Source: Nevskia soli DSM 19509
GTDB lineage: Bacteria; Pseudomonadota; Gammaproteobacteria; Nevskiales; Nevskiaceae
Length of the DNA stretch: 60,888 nucleotides
Assembly (NCBI RefSeq): GCF_000711955.1
Contig: NZ_JONR01000032.1
Coordinates: 1 to 60,888, forward strand
Reading direction: 5' to 3'
Shown: positions 28,732 through 38,607 of the stretch, in pieces
How the letters are laid out: each line of letters starts with the position of its first letter
Position numbering within the stretch: the stretch's first letter is position 1
Made by a program: the position numbers and the translations under genes
Notes under the pieces: model-generated
Databases searched by the model: none
What the model saw: only the letters and a program-made list of their open reading frames with translations
What the model was told of the DNA's origin: nothing

Positions 28732-28918
28732 CGCATTCCTGTAGTCATGGTCGGATGGCGAAGGAACCCGGGATGGGGTCGCGACGCCAGGACAGGTCTC
28801 GCCGGATCGGCTTAATCGACAGGCGCCCGCGCCGGTTGTCCGCGCGTCGTCGGTCGGCGATACGGCGGATCCATTGCCGGGCACCGCTGCGTTATTCGGC
28901 CTTCCTGGACTTGGGGCG
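28732..28918 (-). other. Untranslated leader of thiC without a recognised TPP riboswitch
   Basis: The predicted thiC transcript starts near 28912, giving a leader of about 180 nt. The conserved THI-box elements (CTGAGA; an ACCTGATC...GTAGGGA-type stretch) were not found on the minus strand here. The stretch holds no gene. Confidence 0.55.
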
Positions 28919-28960
28919 AATATACGGATCGCTCTGCGATGCCGCATTGACCGCGGTCAA
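28919..28960 (-). promoter_or_regulatory. CRP/FNR-type box and promoter for thiCSG
   Basis: The perfect palindrome TTGACCGCGGTCAA is at 28947-28960. Leftward, TATATT at 28919-28924 (one mismatch) starts 29.5 bp from the centre. The tandem box at 28991-29004 is 44 bp away, about four helical turns, and faces the divergent fds operon. Confidence 0.72.
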
Positions 28961-28990
28961 GCATCCGGGTTGCGAAATCGATACGCCCGC

Positions 28991-29033
28991 TTGACCGTGG
29001 TCAAGGAGAAGGGGAGGGCGTTTACTTCACACT
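28991..29033 (+). promoter_or_regulatory. CRP/FNR-type box and probable promoter for fdsGBAD
   Basis: The perfect palindrome TTGACCGTGGTCAA is at 28991-29004. At the standard 30.5-bp distance lies CACACT (29028-29033), which has only A2, A4 and T6 of a -10; TTTACT at 29021 is an alternative. Site is certain as sequence, promoter assignment less so. The leader to fdsG would be about 165 nt and contains no other gene. Confidence 0.6.
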
Positions 29034-29204
29034 TCCTGCCCAGGACGGGTGCGGGTTTTTTTGCCGGCCGCCCGTTTTCGAACGATCGATACCAAGTAGT
29101 CCATGCGGGCGCTCGCGGCAGGAGAAGACCCTTGCAGCAGCGCCGCGGCCCGCTTGGAAATCGAACAGAACCGCCATCGCGGGTCCGGATTGTCGAGGTC
29201 TTTG

Positions 29205-29729
29205 ATGAAAGGGCAGTTGCAGGAACAAGCGCTGCATCCCATGCCGGCCGCCAGGCCGCTGGCGGCGGCGGAGCGGGCCAAGGTGCTGGAAGTGATCGTG
29301 CGGCTGCGCGCGCTGCCCGGTGCGCTGCTGCCGGTGCTGCACGGCGTGCAGGATGCGCTGGGCTATGTGCCGCCCGGCGCGGTCACGCTGATCGCCTCGG
29401 AACTGAACCTGACGCGCGCCGAGGTGCACGGCGTCATCACCTTCTATCACTACTTCCGCTCGACCAAGCCGGGCAAGCAGGTTCTGCAACTCTGCCGCGC
29501 CGAGGCCTGCCAGTCGCTCGGCGCGGTGGCGCTGGAGCAGCACGTGAAAAGCCGGCTCGGCGTGGACTTCCACGGCACCACCGCGGATGGCCGCTACACG
29601 CTGGAGCCGGTGTACTGCCTGGGCAACTGCGCCTGCGGCCCCTCGTTGATGCTGGACGGCGAGCTGCACGGGCGTGTCGATCCGCAAACCTTCGACGAGT
29701 TGCTCGCCTCGGCACGGGGTGCCGCATGA
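29205..29729 (+). CDS. fdsG: NAD-dependent formate dehydrogenase, gamma subunit
   Basis: 174 residues; NuoE-like thioredoxin-fold [2Fe-2S] protein of the cytoplasmic molybdenum formate dehydrogenase. Cluster ligands are seen as CRAEACQS and CLGNCACGPS. HPMPAARPLAAAERAKVLEVI and LPVLHGVQDALGYVPPGAV match the family. The start at 29205 has GAGG six bases upstream; the frame is open further upstream but without a good ribosome-binding site. Its stop overlaps the fdsB start (ATGA). Confidence 0.92.
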   Translation: MKGQLQEQALHPMPAARPLAAAERAKVLEVIVRLRALPGALLPVLHGVQDALGYVPPGAVTLIASELNLTRAEVHGVITFYHYFRSTKPGKQVLQLCRAEACQSLGAVALEQHVKSRLGVDFHGTTADGRYTLEPVYCLGNCACGPSLMLDGELHGRVDPQTFDELLASARGAA

Positions 29730-31264
29730 CCACCACCCTCTACGTCCCCTGCGACGCCAGCGCTCTGTCGCTGGGCGCCGAAGCCACGGCCAAGGCGATC
29801 ATCGCGGAAGCGCAGCGGCGCGGCGTGGAGATCCGGCTGGTGCGCAACGGCACGCGCGGCATGCTGTGGCTGGAGCCGATGGTCGAGGTGGAGACCGCCG
29901 CCGGCCGCGTCGCCTACGGCCCGGTCAAGGCCAGGGACGTCGCCGGCCTGTTCGACGCCGGCTTTCTCCAGGGCGGCACCCACGCGCTGGCGCTCGGCGC
30001 ACTGGCCGACCATCCCTACCTGAAGAACCAGGAACGCCTGACCTTCGCCCGCGTCGGCATCACCGATCCGCTGAGCCTCGACGATTACCTGGTGCACGGC
30101 GGCTATCGTGGCCTGCCCGCCGCCCTGGCCATGGCTGCCCCGGCCATCGTGCAGGAAGTGACCGATTCCGGCCTGCGCGGCCGCGGCGGCGCCGCCTTCC
30201 CGGCCGGCATCAAGTGGAAAACCGTGCTCGGCGCCGAGGGCTCGCAGAAATACATCGTCTGCAATGCCGACGAAGGCGATTCCGGCACCTACTCCGACCG
30301 CATGATCATGGAAGGCGATCCCTTCGTCCTGATCGAAGGTATGACCATCGCCGGCATGGCGGTGGGCGCCACCCGCGGTTACATCTACCTGCGCTGCGAG
30401 TATCCGCACGCCTACCGCACGCTCAACCAGGCCATTGCCACCGCCTATGCGCGCAACTACCTGGGCCAGGACGTGCTCGGCAGCAAGCGCGCGTTCGACC
30501 TGGAAGTGAGGCTCGGCGCCGGCGCCTACATCTGCGGCGAGGAGACCTCGCTGCTGGAGAGCCTGGAAGGCAAGCGCGGCCAGATCCGCTTCAAGCCGCC
30601 GTTGCCGGCGATCAAGGGCCTGTTCGGTCAGCCTACGGTGATCAACAACGTCATCACTTACGCCTCGGTTCCGATCATCCTCGACCGCGGTGCGCCGTTC
30701 TACAAGGAATACGGCATGGGCCGTTCGCGCGGCACCCTGCCGTTCCAGCTTACCGGCAACATCAAGCACGGCGGCCTGATCGAGAAAGCATTTGGTATTA
30801 CCCTGCGCGAACTGCTCTACGACTACGGCGGCGGCAGCTACAGCGGCCGGCCGATCCGTGCGGTGCAGGTCGGCGGGCCCCTCGGCGCCTACATCCCGGC
30901 CTCGCAGTTCGACGCGGTGCTGGACTATGAGGAATTCGCCAAGATCGGCGGCATGGTCGGCCACGGCGGCATCGTGGTGTTCGACGACACGGTCGACATG
31001 GCGGCGCAGGCGCGCTACGCCATGGAATTCTGCGCGGTCGAGTCCTGCGGCAAGTGCACACCCTGCCGCATCGGCTCCACCCGCGGCGTGGAGGTCATCG
31101 ACCGCTTGGTCGCCGGGGAGCAGAAGCAGGAGGTGCTGCTGCGCGACCTCTGCGAAACCATGCTGGCCGGTTCGCTCTGCGCCCTGGGCGGTATGACGCC
31201 ATTCCCGGTGCTGTCCGCCCTCAACCATTTTCCCGAAGACTTCCGCAACGTTAACAGGCCCTAG
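29726..31264 (+). CDS. fdsB: NAD-dependent formate dehydrogenase, beta subunit
   Basis: 512 residues; NuoF-like subunit carrying FMN, a [4Fe-4S] cluster and the NAD site, where electrons from formate reduce NAD+. Motifs: GLRGRGGAAFPAGIKWK, NADEGDSGTYSDR, GAGAYICGEETSLLESLEGKRGQIRFKPP, and the cluster site ESCGKCTPCRIGSTRG. The N-terminal ~100 residues are the thioredoxin-like extension typical of FdsB. It overlaps fdsG by 4 bp. Confidence 0.95.
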   Translation: MTTTLYVPCDASALSLGAEATAKAIIAEAQRRGVEIRLVRNGTRGMLWLEPMVEVETAAGRVAYGPVKARDVAGLFDAGFLQGGTHALALGALADHPYLKNQERLTFARVGITDPLSLDDYLVHGGYRGLPAALAMAAPAIVQEVTDSGLRGRGGAAFPAGIKWKTVLGAEGSQKYIVCNADEGDSGTYSDRMIMEGDPFVLIEGMTIAGMAVGATRGYIYLRCEYPHAYRTLNQAIATAYARNYLGQDVLGSKRAFDLEVRLGAGAYICGEETSLLESLEGKRGQIRFKPPLPAIKGLFGQPTVINNVITYASVPIILDRGAPFYKEYGMGRSRGTLPFQLTGNIKHGGLIEKAFGITLRELLYDYGGGSYSGRPIRAVQVGGPLGAYIPASQFDAVLDYEEFAKIGGMVGHGGIVVFDDTVDMAAQARYAMEFCAVESCGKCTPCRIGSTRGVEVIDRLVAGEQKQEVLLRDLCETMLAGSLCALGGMTPFPVLSALNHFPEDFRNVNRP

Positions 31265-31276
31265 GAGATTGCCGTC

Positions 31277-34135
31277 ATGCTGTCGATCGTCGAAAAGGAT
31301 TACGGCACCCCGGGGCGCCCGGAAGAGAAGCTGGTCACCCTGACCATCGACGGGCGCCAGGTCAGCGTGCCCGAGGGTACCTCGGTGATGCGCGCCGCCG
31401 CGCTTGCCGACCTTAAGATTCCCAAGCTCTGCGCCACCGAGCAGCTCGAGGCCTTCGGCTCCTGCCGCCTGTGCCTGGTGCAGATCGAAGGCATGCGCGG
31501 CCTGCCGGCCTCCTGCACCACCCTCGTCGCCGACGGCATGAAGGTGACGACGCAGAACCAGAAGCTGGCCGACGTGCGCCGCGGCGTGATGGAGCTGTAC
31601 ATCTCGGACCATCCGCTCGATTGCCTGACCTGCCCCGCCAACGGCCACTGCGAATTGCAGGACATGGCCGGCGTGGTCGGCTTGCGCGAAGTGCGCTACG
31701 GCTACGAGGGTGAGAACCACCTCAAGGCCGAGAAGGATGAGAGCAATCCCTATTTCACCTTCGACGCCAGCAAGTGTATCGTCTGCTCGCGCTGCGTGCG
31801 CGCCTGCGATGAAGTGCAGGGCACGCTGGCCCTGACCGTGCAGGGCCGCGGCTTCGATTCAAAGATCGCCGCCAGCCAGGACGATTCATTCCTCGATTCC
31901 GAGTGCGTCTCCTGCGGCGCATGCGTGCAGGCCTGCCCGACGGCGACGCTGTCGGAAAAAACCCTGATCGAGAAAGGCCAGGCCGAGCACAGCGTCACCA
32001 CCACCTGCGCCTATTGCGGTGTCGGCTGCTCGTTCCGCGCCGAGATGAAGGGTGAGGAAGTGGTGCGCATGGTGCCGAACCAGGACGGCCACGCCAACCA
32101 CGGGCATTCCTGCGTCAAGGGCCGTTTTGCCATCGGCTACGCCACGCATTCCGACCGCATCACCACGCCGATGATCCGCGCCAAGATCACGGATTCCTGG
32201 CGCATCGTCAGCTGGGAAGAGGCGATTGCCCACGCGGCGTCCGAATTCAAGCGCATCCAACAGAAATACGGCAAGGGTGCCGTCGGCGGCATCACCTCCT
32301 CGCGCTGCACCAACGAGGAAACCTACCTGGTGCAGAAGCTGGTGCGCGCCGCTTTCGGCAACAACAACGTGGATACCTGCGCCCGTGTCTGCCATTCACC
32401 CACCGGCTACGGCCTGAAGCAGACCCTGGGCGAGTCCGCCGGCACGCAGACCTTCGACTCGGTGATGCAGGCCGACGTGATCCTCGTCATCGGCGCCAAT
32501 CCCACCGATGGCCACCCGGTGTTCGGCTCGCAGATGAAGCGGCGCCTGCGCCAGGGGGCGAAGCTGATCGTCGCCGACCCGCGCCGCATCGACCTGGTGC
32601 GTTCGCCGCACATCCAGGCCGACCACCATCTCAAGCTGCGCCCCGGCACCAATGTCGCGCTGGTCAATAGCCTGGCCCACGTGGTGGTGAGCGAGGGCCT
32701 GGTCAACGAGGCTTTCGCCGCCGAGCGCTGCGAGAAGGACAGCTTCGATCGCTGGAGGACCTTCGTCTCCGAGGCGCGCAACTCGCCGGAGGAAATGGAA
32801 GCCGTGACCGGCGTCCCCGCCGCCGAGGTGCGCGCGGCCGCGCGGCTGTACGCCACCGGCGGCAACGCCGCCATCTACTACGGCCTGGGTGTCACCGAGC
32901 ACAGCCAGGGCTCGACCATGGTGATGGGCATCGCCAATCTGGCCATGGCCACCGGCAACATCGGCCGCGACGGCGTCGGTGTGAATCCGCTGCGCGGCCA
33001 GAACAATGTGCAAGGCGCCTGCGACATGGGCTCCTTCCCGCATGAGCTGCCCGGCTACCGCCATGTTTCCGACGGCGAGGCCCGCGGCCAGTTCGAACAG
33101 GCCTGGAACGTCCCGCTCAACGCCGAACCGGGCCTGCGCATTCCCAACATGTTCGAGGCGGCTCTGGACGGCGAATTCAAGGGCCTGTACCTGGAAGGCG
33201 AGGACATCGCCCAGTCCGATCCCGACACCCAGCACGTCACCGCCGCCCTGAGCGCGATGGAATGCATCGTGGTGCAGGACCTGTTCCTCAACGAGACCGC
33301 CAAGTTCGCCCATGTCTTCCTGCCCGGCTCCTCCTTCATGGAGAAGGACGGCACTTTCACCAACGCCGAGCGCCGCATCTCGCGCGTGCGTCAGGTGATG
33401 CGCCCCAAGGCGATCTATGCCGACTGGGAAACGACCCAACTGCTGTCCAATGCGCTGGGCTATCCGATGAACTACAGGCATCCGTCCGAGATCATGGACG
33501 AGATCGCCAGCCTCACGCCCACCTTCACCGGCGTCAGCTACGAGCGCCTGGACCAGCTGGGCAGCATCCAGTGGCCGTGCAACGCGGAAGCGCCGCAGGG
33601 TACGCCGATCATGCACGTCGAGGAATTCGTGCGCGGCAAGGGCCGCTTCCTCATCACCGAGTACGTGGCCACGCGCGAGAAGGTCAACGCCAAGTACCCG
33701 CTGATCCTCACCACCGGCCGCATCCTGTCGCAGTACAACGTCGGCGCGCAGACCCGCCGTACCGCCAATGTCGCCTGGCATGACGAAGACCGCCTGGAAC
33801 TGCATCCGCACGATGCCGAAGAGCGCGGCATCCAGGAAGGCGACTGGGTCGGCGTACAGAGCCGCGCCGGTGAAACGGTGCTGCGCGCGCGCGTTACCGA
33901 TCGGGTGCAGCCGGGCGTGGTCTACACCACCTTCCACTTCCCCGAGTCCGGCGCCAACGTCATCACCACCGACAACTCCGACTGGGCCACCAATTGCCCG
34001 GAGTTCAAGGTCACCGCGGTGCAGGCGGTGCGGGTCAGCCAGCCCTCGGAATGGCAGAAGCGCTACCGCACCTTCAGCGAACGCCAGCAGGAACTGCTCG
34101 CCGGCAGCGGCAGCGAAGCGGCCATCGCCAAATAA
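31277..34135 (+). CDS. fdsA: NAD-dependent formate dehydrogenase, alpha (catalytic) subunit
   Basis: 952 residues. N-terminal NuoG-like [2Fe-2S] domain (FGSCRLCLVQIEG), a His/Cys [4Fe-4S] site (DHPLDCLTCPANGHCELQ), ferredoxin-like clusters (CIVCSRCVRACDE; CVSCGACVQACP), then the molybdopterin domain with its own cluster (CAYCGVGCSFRA) and the active-site segment NVDTCARVCHSPTGYG, in which the Cys ligates Mo. It oxidises formate to CO2, releasing NADH from the formyl unit of oxalate. Confidence 0.96.
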   Translation: MLSIVEKDYGTPGRPEEKLVTLTIDGRQVSVPEGTSVMRAAALADLKIPKLCATEQLEAFGSCRLCLVQIEGMRGLPASCTTLVADGMKVTTQNQKLADVRRGVMELYISDHPLDCLTCPANGHCELQDMAGVVGLREVRYGYEGENHLKAEKDESNPYFTFDASKCIVCSRCVRACDEVQGTLALTVQGRGFDSKIAASQDDSFLDSECVSCGACVQACPTATLSEKTLIEKGQAEHSVTTTCAYCGVGCSFRAEMKGEEVVRMVPNQDGHANHGHSCVKGRFAIGYATHSDRITTPMIRAKITDSWRIVSWEEAIAHAASEFKRIQQKYGKGAVGGITSSRCTNEETYLVQKLVRAAFGNNNVDTCARVCHSPTGYGLKQTLGESAGTQTFDSVMQADVILVIGANPTDGHPVFGSQMKRRLRQGAKLIVADPRRIDLVRSPHIQADHHLKLRPGTNVALVNSLAHVVVSEGLVNEAFAAERCEKDSFDRWRTFVSEARNSPEEMEAVTGVPAAEVRAAARLYATGGNAAIYYGLGVTEHSQGSTMVMGIANLAMATGNIGRDGVGVNPLRGQNNVQGACDMGSFPHELPGYRHVSDGEARGQFEQAWNVPLNAEPGLRIPNMFEAALDGEFKGLYLEGEDIAQSDPDTQHVTAALSAMECIVVQDLFLNETAKFAHVFLPGSSFMEKDGTFTNAERRISRVRQVMRPKAIYADWETTQLLSNALGYPMNYRHPSEIMDEIASLTPTFTGVSYERLDQLGSIQWPCNAEAPQGTPIMHVEEFVRGKGRFLITEYVATREKVNAKYPLILTTGRILSQYNVGAQTRRTANVAWHDEDRLELHPHDAEERGIQEGDWVGVQSRAGETVLRARVTDRVQPGVVYTTFHFPESGANVITTDNSDWATNCPEFKVTAVQAVRVSQPSEWQKRYRTFSERQQELLAGSGSEAAIAK

Positions 34136-34152
34136 CACAGTAAGGGAACCAG

Positions 34153-34398
34153 ATGAACGTCGAACGGCTGGCGGAGATGGCGAACGATATCGGTGCTTTT
34201 TTCGTGGGCGCCGAGGAGCCTGCCGCGGCGGTGGCCGGCATTGCCGACCACATCGGAAAATTCTGGACGCCGCGCATGCGCGAACAGCTGACCGAGCACC
34301 TGCCGCAGCTCGGCGACGGCATCGACGAACTGCCGCGGGCGGCGCTGCTGCGCCTCGCGGTGCAGGCCCGCTCCAGGGCGCAACCCGTCGCTGCCTGA
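34153..34398 (+). CDS. fdsD: Formate dehydrogenase delta subunit
   Basis: 81-residue protein of the FdsD family (MANDIGAFF...EEPAAAVAGIADHIGKFWTPRMREQL), needed for assembly or stability of the complex. It follows fdsA by 17 bp. In Cupriavidus-type operons fdsC, the FdhD-like sulfurase for the Mo cofactor, lies between fdsA and fdsD; it is absent here. Confidence 0.88.
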   Translation: MNVERLAEMANDIGAFFVGAEEPAAAVAGIADHIGKFWTPRMREQLTEHLPQLGDGIDELPRAALLRLAVQARSRAQPVAA

Positions 34399-34520
34399 CG
34401 GCGTGAGGGTGATCGCGGTCCGCCTGCTTGCCGATGGCTGCGCGGGAGCAGTCAAGTTATCCTCCCGGTCCCGGCCGGTTTCTTGCTGGCTGTTCCCGTA
34501 TTTCGGCAACCAGGACCGAC

Positions 34521-37286
34521 ATGAGCCAGGACCAGGACAAGGATGACCCCCTTCGCGAGGACATACGCCTGCTCGGCCGCATCCTCGGCGACACGGTGCG
34601 CGGCCAGCTGGGCGATGCCGCGTTCGAGCTGATCGAGCGTATCCGGCAGACCTCCATCCGTTTCCATCGCGATGCCGATGAGTCGGCGCGCGCCGAGCTG
34701 GAGGAGATGCTGCGCGGCCTGTCGCACGACCAGACCATCCAGGTGGTCCGCGCCTTCAGCTACTTCTCGCACCTGGCCAACATCGCCGAGGACCAGCACC
34801 ACATCCGCCGCTCGCGCGCCCACCTGATCGCGCAGTCCGCGCCGCGCGAAGGCAGCATCGCCTGCGCCATCGACCGCGCCTACGACGCCGGCCTGGGCCG
34901 GGCCGAACTGGGCGCCTTCTTCGACAGCGCCCTGATCAGCCCGGTGCTGACCGCGCACCCCACCGAGGTGCAGCGCAAGAGCATCCTCAACTGCCAGATG
35001 GTGATCGCCCGCCTGCTCAACGAGCGCGACCGCATGCAGTTGACGCCGGAGGAGGAGGAAGCCAACGCCGACGCCCTGCGCCGCGCCGTGCTGACGCTGT
35101 GGCTGACCCGCATGCGCCGCCTGGTCAAGCTGTCGGTGATCGACGAGGTCGAGAACGGCCTGACCTATTACGACTACACCTTCCTGCGCGAGCTGCCCAA
35201 GTTCTACGCCAGCCTGGAAGACCAGCTCGCGAAACGCGATCCGGCCTGGGACGCAGTGGAACTGCCGTCCTTCATGCGCGTCGGCAGCTGGATCGGCGGC
35301 GACCGCGACGGCAATCCCTTCGTCACCGCGCCGGTGCTGGAAAAGGCGCTGGCGATGCAGTCCGAAGTGGCGCTGCGCCATTACCTCGATGAGCTGCAGG
35401 CGCTTGCTTCGCAGTTGTCGCTGGCACAGCGGCTGTCGCCCGCGTCCGAGGCCCTGGCCGAACTGGCCGCACGCGCGCCGGACCAGTCCTCGCATGGCGG
35501 CGACGAACCCTACCGGCGTGCCATCACCGGCATCCACGCCCGCGTCTGGGCCACTCATGCCGCCCTGCTCGGCTTCGAGCCGCGCCGTGGCTCGGCGCGC
35601 CAGACGGTGGCGCCGGCGACGGCCTACACCGCGGTGGCCGAACTGTCGGAAGAGCTGGATGTCATTCATCGTTCGCTCTGCGCCAACGGCGCCATGGCGC
35701 TGGCCCGCGGCCGCCTGCGGCAGCTGCGCCGCGCCGTGCGCGTCTTTGGCTTCTCGCTGGCGCCCATCGACCTGCGGCAGAACTCCGAGGTGCATGCCCG
35801 CGTCGTCGGCGAATTGATGGAAGTGGCCCGGCCCGGCACCGGTTATGCGGAGCTCGACGAGGAAGCGCGCATCACCCTGCTGCGCCAGGAACTGGCCACC
35901 ACGCGGCCCCTGGTTTCGCCCTATGTCGATTACTCGGAAGAGACCCGCTCCGAACTGGATATCTTCAAGGCCGCTTACCAGGCGCACCGGCGCTATGGCC
36001 CCGAGTCGGTGCCCAACTGCATCATCTCGCAGACCAATGGCGTTTCCGATCTGCTCGAAGCCGCCCTCTTGGCCAAGGAAGCAGGCCTGCTGCGCCCGGG
36101 CGAGCAGGTGCTGGACGTCAACATCATCCCCCTGTTCGAGACCATCGCCGACCTGCAGAACAGCAGCGGCGTGATGGAGCGCCTGCTGAGCCTGCCCGAG
36201 TATGCCCGCCTGCTGCCTTCGCGCGGCAACGCGCAGGAGGTGATGCTGGGTTATTCGGACAGCAACAAGGACGGCGGCTTCCTCACTTCGGGCTGGGAGC
36301 TGTACAAGGCCGAGATCGGCCTGCTCGAAGTGTTCCGCCGGCACCGCTTACGGCTGCGCCTGTTCCACGGCCGCGGCGGTTCGGTCGGCCGCGGCGGCGG
36401 CCCCAGCTACCAGGCAATCCTGGCGCAGCCGGGCGGGGCGGTGCAGGGCCAGTTGCGCCTGACCGAGCAGGGCGAGGTGATCAGCGCCAAGTACGGCAAC
36501 CCCGAAGTGGGCCGCAGGAACCTGGAAGTGCTGGCGGCCGCCACGCTGGAAGCCACCGCCCTGGCGCCGCGCGACGCCGCGCCGAAGGCGGAATACCTCG
36601 CCGTCATGGACGAGCTTTCAGCGCACGCGTTCCGCGCCTACCGCAGCCTGGTCTACGAGACCGAAGGCTTCGAGCAGTACTTCCGCGAATCCACCGTGAT
36701 CGCGCAGATCGCCGACCTGAACATCGGCTCGCGCCCCGCCTCGCGCAAGAAGTCCACCGCCATCACCGACCTGCGCGCCATCCCCTGGGTCTTCAGCTGG
36801 TCGCAATCCCGCGTCATGCTGCCGGGCTGGTACGGCTTCGGCTCCGCAGTGAGCGCCTTCCTCAAGAGTCATCCGGCGGATGGCCTGCAAAGGCTGCGCG
36901 AGATGTACCGCGAGTGGTCGTTCTTCTCCACCCTGCTGTCGAACCTGGACATGGTGCTGGCCAAGACCGATATGGCCATCGCCTCGCGGTACGCGGCCCT
37001 GGTCAAGGACGAGACGCTGCGCAGAGGGATCTTCAAACGTATCGCCGCCGAGCGGGACAGCGCGATCGGCACGCTGCTGCGGATCACCGAAACGCAGGAG
37101 CTGCTGGATTCCAATCCGCTGCTCAAGCGCTCGATCCGCAACCGCTTCCCTTACCTGGATCCGCTGAACCATGTGCAGGTTGAGCTGCTGCGGCGCTGCG
37201 GCGACGGCGACCAGGACGACCGCGTCCGCCGTGGTACGCACCTGTCCATCAACGGCATCGCCGCGGGCTTGCGCAACAGCGGCTAG
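34521..37286 (+). CDS. ppc: Phosphoenolpyruvate carboxylase
   Basis: 921 residues making oxaloacetate from PEP and bicarbonate. Signatures: TAHPTEVQRKS with the catalytic His, LGYSDSNKDGGFLTSGWELYK, the glycine loop FHGRGGSVGRGGGPSYQAI, and the C-terminal NGIAAGLRNSG. Start chosen at MSQDQDKDD; the frame is open further upstream. With PEP formed from oxalate-derived glycerate, it supplies the TCA cycle. It lies 122 bp after fdsD and no activator box was seen in front. Confidence 0.95.
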   Translation: MSQDQDKDDPLREDIRLLGRILGDTVRGQLGDAAFELIERIRQTSIRFHRDADESARAELEEMLRGLSHDQTIQVVRAFSYFSHLANIAEDQHHIRRSRAHLIAQSAPREGSIACAIDRAYDAGLGRAELGAFFDSALISPVLTAHPTEVQRKSILNCQMVIARLLNERDRMQLTPEEEEANADALRRAVLTLWLTRMRRLVKLSVIDEVENGLTYYDYTFLRELPKFYASLEDQLAKRDPAWDAVELPSFMRVGSWIGGDRDGNPFVTAPVLEKALAMQSEVALRHYLDELQALASQLSLAQRLSPASEALAELAARAPDQSSHGGDEPYRRAITGIHARVWATHAALLGFEPRRGSARQTVAPATAYTAVAELSEELDVIHRSLCANGAMALARGRLRQLRRAVRVFGFSLAPIDLRQNSEVHARVVGELMEVARPGTGYAELDEEARITLLRQELATTRPLVSPYVDYSEETRSELDIFKAAYQAHRRYGPESVPNCIISQTNGVSDLLEAALLAKEAGLLRPGEQVLDVNIIPLFETIADLQNSSGVMERLLSLPEYARLLPSRGNAQEVMLGYSDSNKDGGFLTSGWELYKAEIGLLEVFRRHRLRLRLFHGRGGSVGRGGGPSYQAILAQPGGAVQGQLRLTEQGEVISAKYGNPEVGRRNLEVLAAATLEATALAPRDAAPKAEYLAVMDELSAHAFRAYRSLVYETEGFEQYFRESTVIAQIADLNIGSRPASRKKSTAITDLRAIPWVFSWSQSRVMLPGWYGFGSAVSAFLKSHPADGLQRLREMYREWSFFSTLLSNLDMVLAKTDMAIASRYAALVKDETLRRGIFKRIAAERDSAIGTLLRITETQELLDSNPLLKRSIRNRFPYLDPLNHVQVELLRRCGDGDQDDRVRRGTHLSINGIAAGLRNSG

Positions 37287-37292
37287 GCCCGC

Positions 37293-38495
37293 TCACCAGC
37301 CGGCGGCGGTGGCCAACAGGCGGCCCGCCACACACCAGGCGACGACTGCCAGTGCCGGCACCCGGCCGGTGAGCAACAGCAACAGGCCGGTCAGCGCGAT
37401 GCCGATGTCGACCGGCGCATGCACCGCGCTGATCCACAAGGGATCGTACAGCGCCGCGGCCAGCAACCCGACCACGGCGGCGTTTACCCCGGCCATGGAG
37501 CGCGCCGCGCCTGCATTCGCTGCCAACCGGTTCCAGAACGGCAGCACCCCGGACACCAGCAGCAGGCCGGGCAGGAAGATGGCGCCAAGGCTGACGGCCG
37601 CACCGAGTGCACCACCCTGCCCGTGATCGAGGCGCGCGCCGAGGAAGGCGGCCACCGAAAACATCGGTCCCGGCATTGCTTGCGCCGCGCCATAGCCGGT
37701 CAGGAAATCGCTCTCGCCGAGCAGTCCCGGCTCCACCACCGCCTGCTTCAGCAAGGGCAGCACCACGTGGCCGCCGCCGAACACCAGCGAGCCGGTCTTG
37801 TAGAACGCCGCCGCGGCCCGCAGCAGCAGAGGCGCATTTGCGGGAATCAGCCAGGAGCCCAGCAGCAACACCGCGAACAGCGCCAGCAAGGCCGCGCCCG
37901 TCCCGCGCCCGTAGTCCAGCGGCAGCGCTGCGCCGATGCGCGGACCGACGGAACGGCAGGCCAGCGGGCCGCATGCCGCACCCAACGCGATCACCGCAAG
38001 CTGCGACCAGCCGCTCCCGGTCGCCACGACCAGCGCCAAGCTGAGCAGGGCCAGCAATATGCGCGGCCGGTCCGGGGTGAGCGTGCGGGCCATCGCCAGC
38101 ACGCCTTGCGCCACCACCGCCACGGCGGTCAGCTTCAGTCCCTGCAGCAGGGCCTCGCCATAGGGGCCGCCGAAAGCCGGGCTGAAGCGGGCAAAGACGA
38201 ACAGCAGCAGGGCCGAGGGAAGGGTGAAAGCGAGGAAGGCAGCGAGCGCGCCGCGCCAGCCCGCGCGCAGCAGGCCCACGCAGAAGCCGAACTGGGTGCT
38301 CGACGGTCCCGGCAGGAACTGGCTGGGGGCGAGCAACTGGGCGTAATGGGATTCGTCCAGCCAGCGGCGTCGTTCGACGAACTCGCGGTGGTAGTAGCCC
38401 AGGTGGGCGATGGGGCCGCCGAACGAAGTCAGCCCCAGACGCAGGAACACCTGGAAAACCTCGCTTGCCGGTCTGCGCGGTGTAGCGCCGCTCAC
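37293..38495 (-). CDS. chrA: Chromate efflux transporter (ChrA family, two-domain)
   Basis: 400 residues, two homologous halves of the CHR family, each with the N-terminal signature: FLRLGLTSFGGPIAHLGYYH and FYKTGSLVFGGGHVVLPLL. PGPSSTQFGFCVG and MPGPMFSVAAFLG are the family PGP motifs. It is an inner-membrane protein with ~10 hydrophobic segments. Starts with GTG. It converges on ppc with only 6 bp between stops. Members export chromate, but many are untested and the natural substrate may differ. Confidence 0.9.
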   Translation of the reverse strand: MSGATPRRPASEVFQVFLRLGLTSFGGPIAHLGYYHREFVERRRWLDESHYAQLLAPSQFLPGPSSTQFGFCVGLLRAGWRGALAAFLAFTLPSALLLFVFARFSPAFGGPYGEALLQGLKLTAVAVVAQGVLAMARTLTPDRPRILLALLSLALVVATGSGWSQLAVIALGAACGPLACRSVGPRIGAALPLDYGRGTGAALLALFAVLLLGSWLIPANAPLLLRAAAAFYKTGSLVFGGGHVVLPLLKQAVVEPGLLGESDFLTGYGAAQAMPGPMFSVAAFLGARLDHGQGGALGAAVSLGAIFLPGLLLVSGVLPFWNRLAANAGAARSMAGVNAAVVGLLAAALYDPLWISAVHAPVDIGIALTGLLLLLTGRVPALAVVAWCVAGRLLATAAGW

Positions 38496-38607
38496 CTGGC
38501 CGCCTCTGAACGCGCAGGCCGCCCAGACCGCTGCCGATGCATTTTGAATAACCTGGTCGATCCGGAGGACATTGCGCTCCGATTGTAGCCAGATTCAATA
38601 GCGCCGC

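Noticed and set aside
28732..28960. TPP riboswitch expected upstream of thiC
   Set aside because: I read the minus-strand leader for the conserved THI-box segments and did not find them. A covariance search would settle it.
29594..31720. Antisense frame of about 700 codons opposite fdsB and fdsA
   Set aside because: Shadow of the formate dehydrogenase genes, which are fully recognisable on the plus strand.
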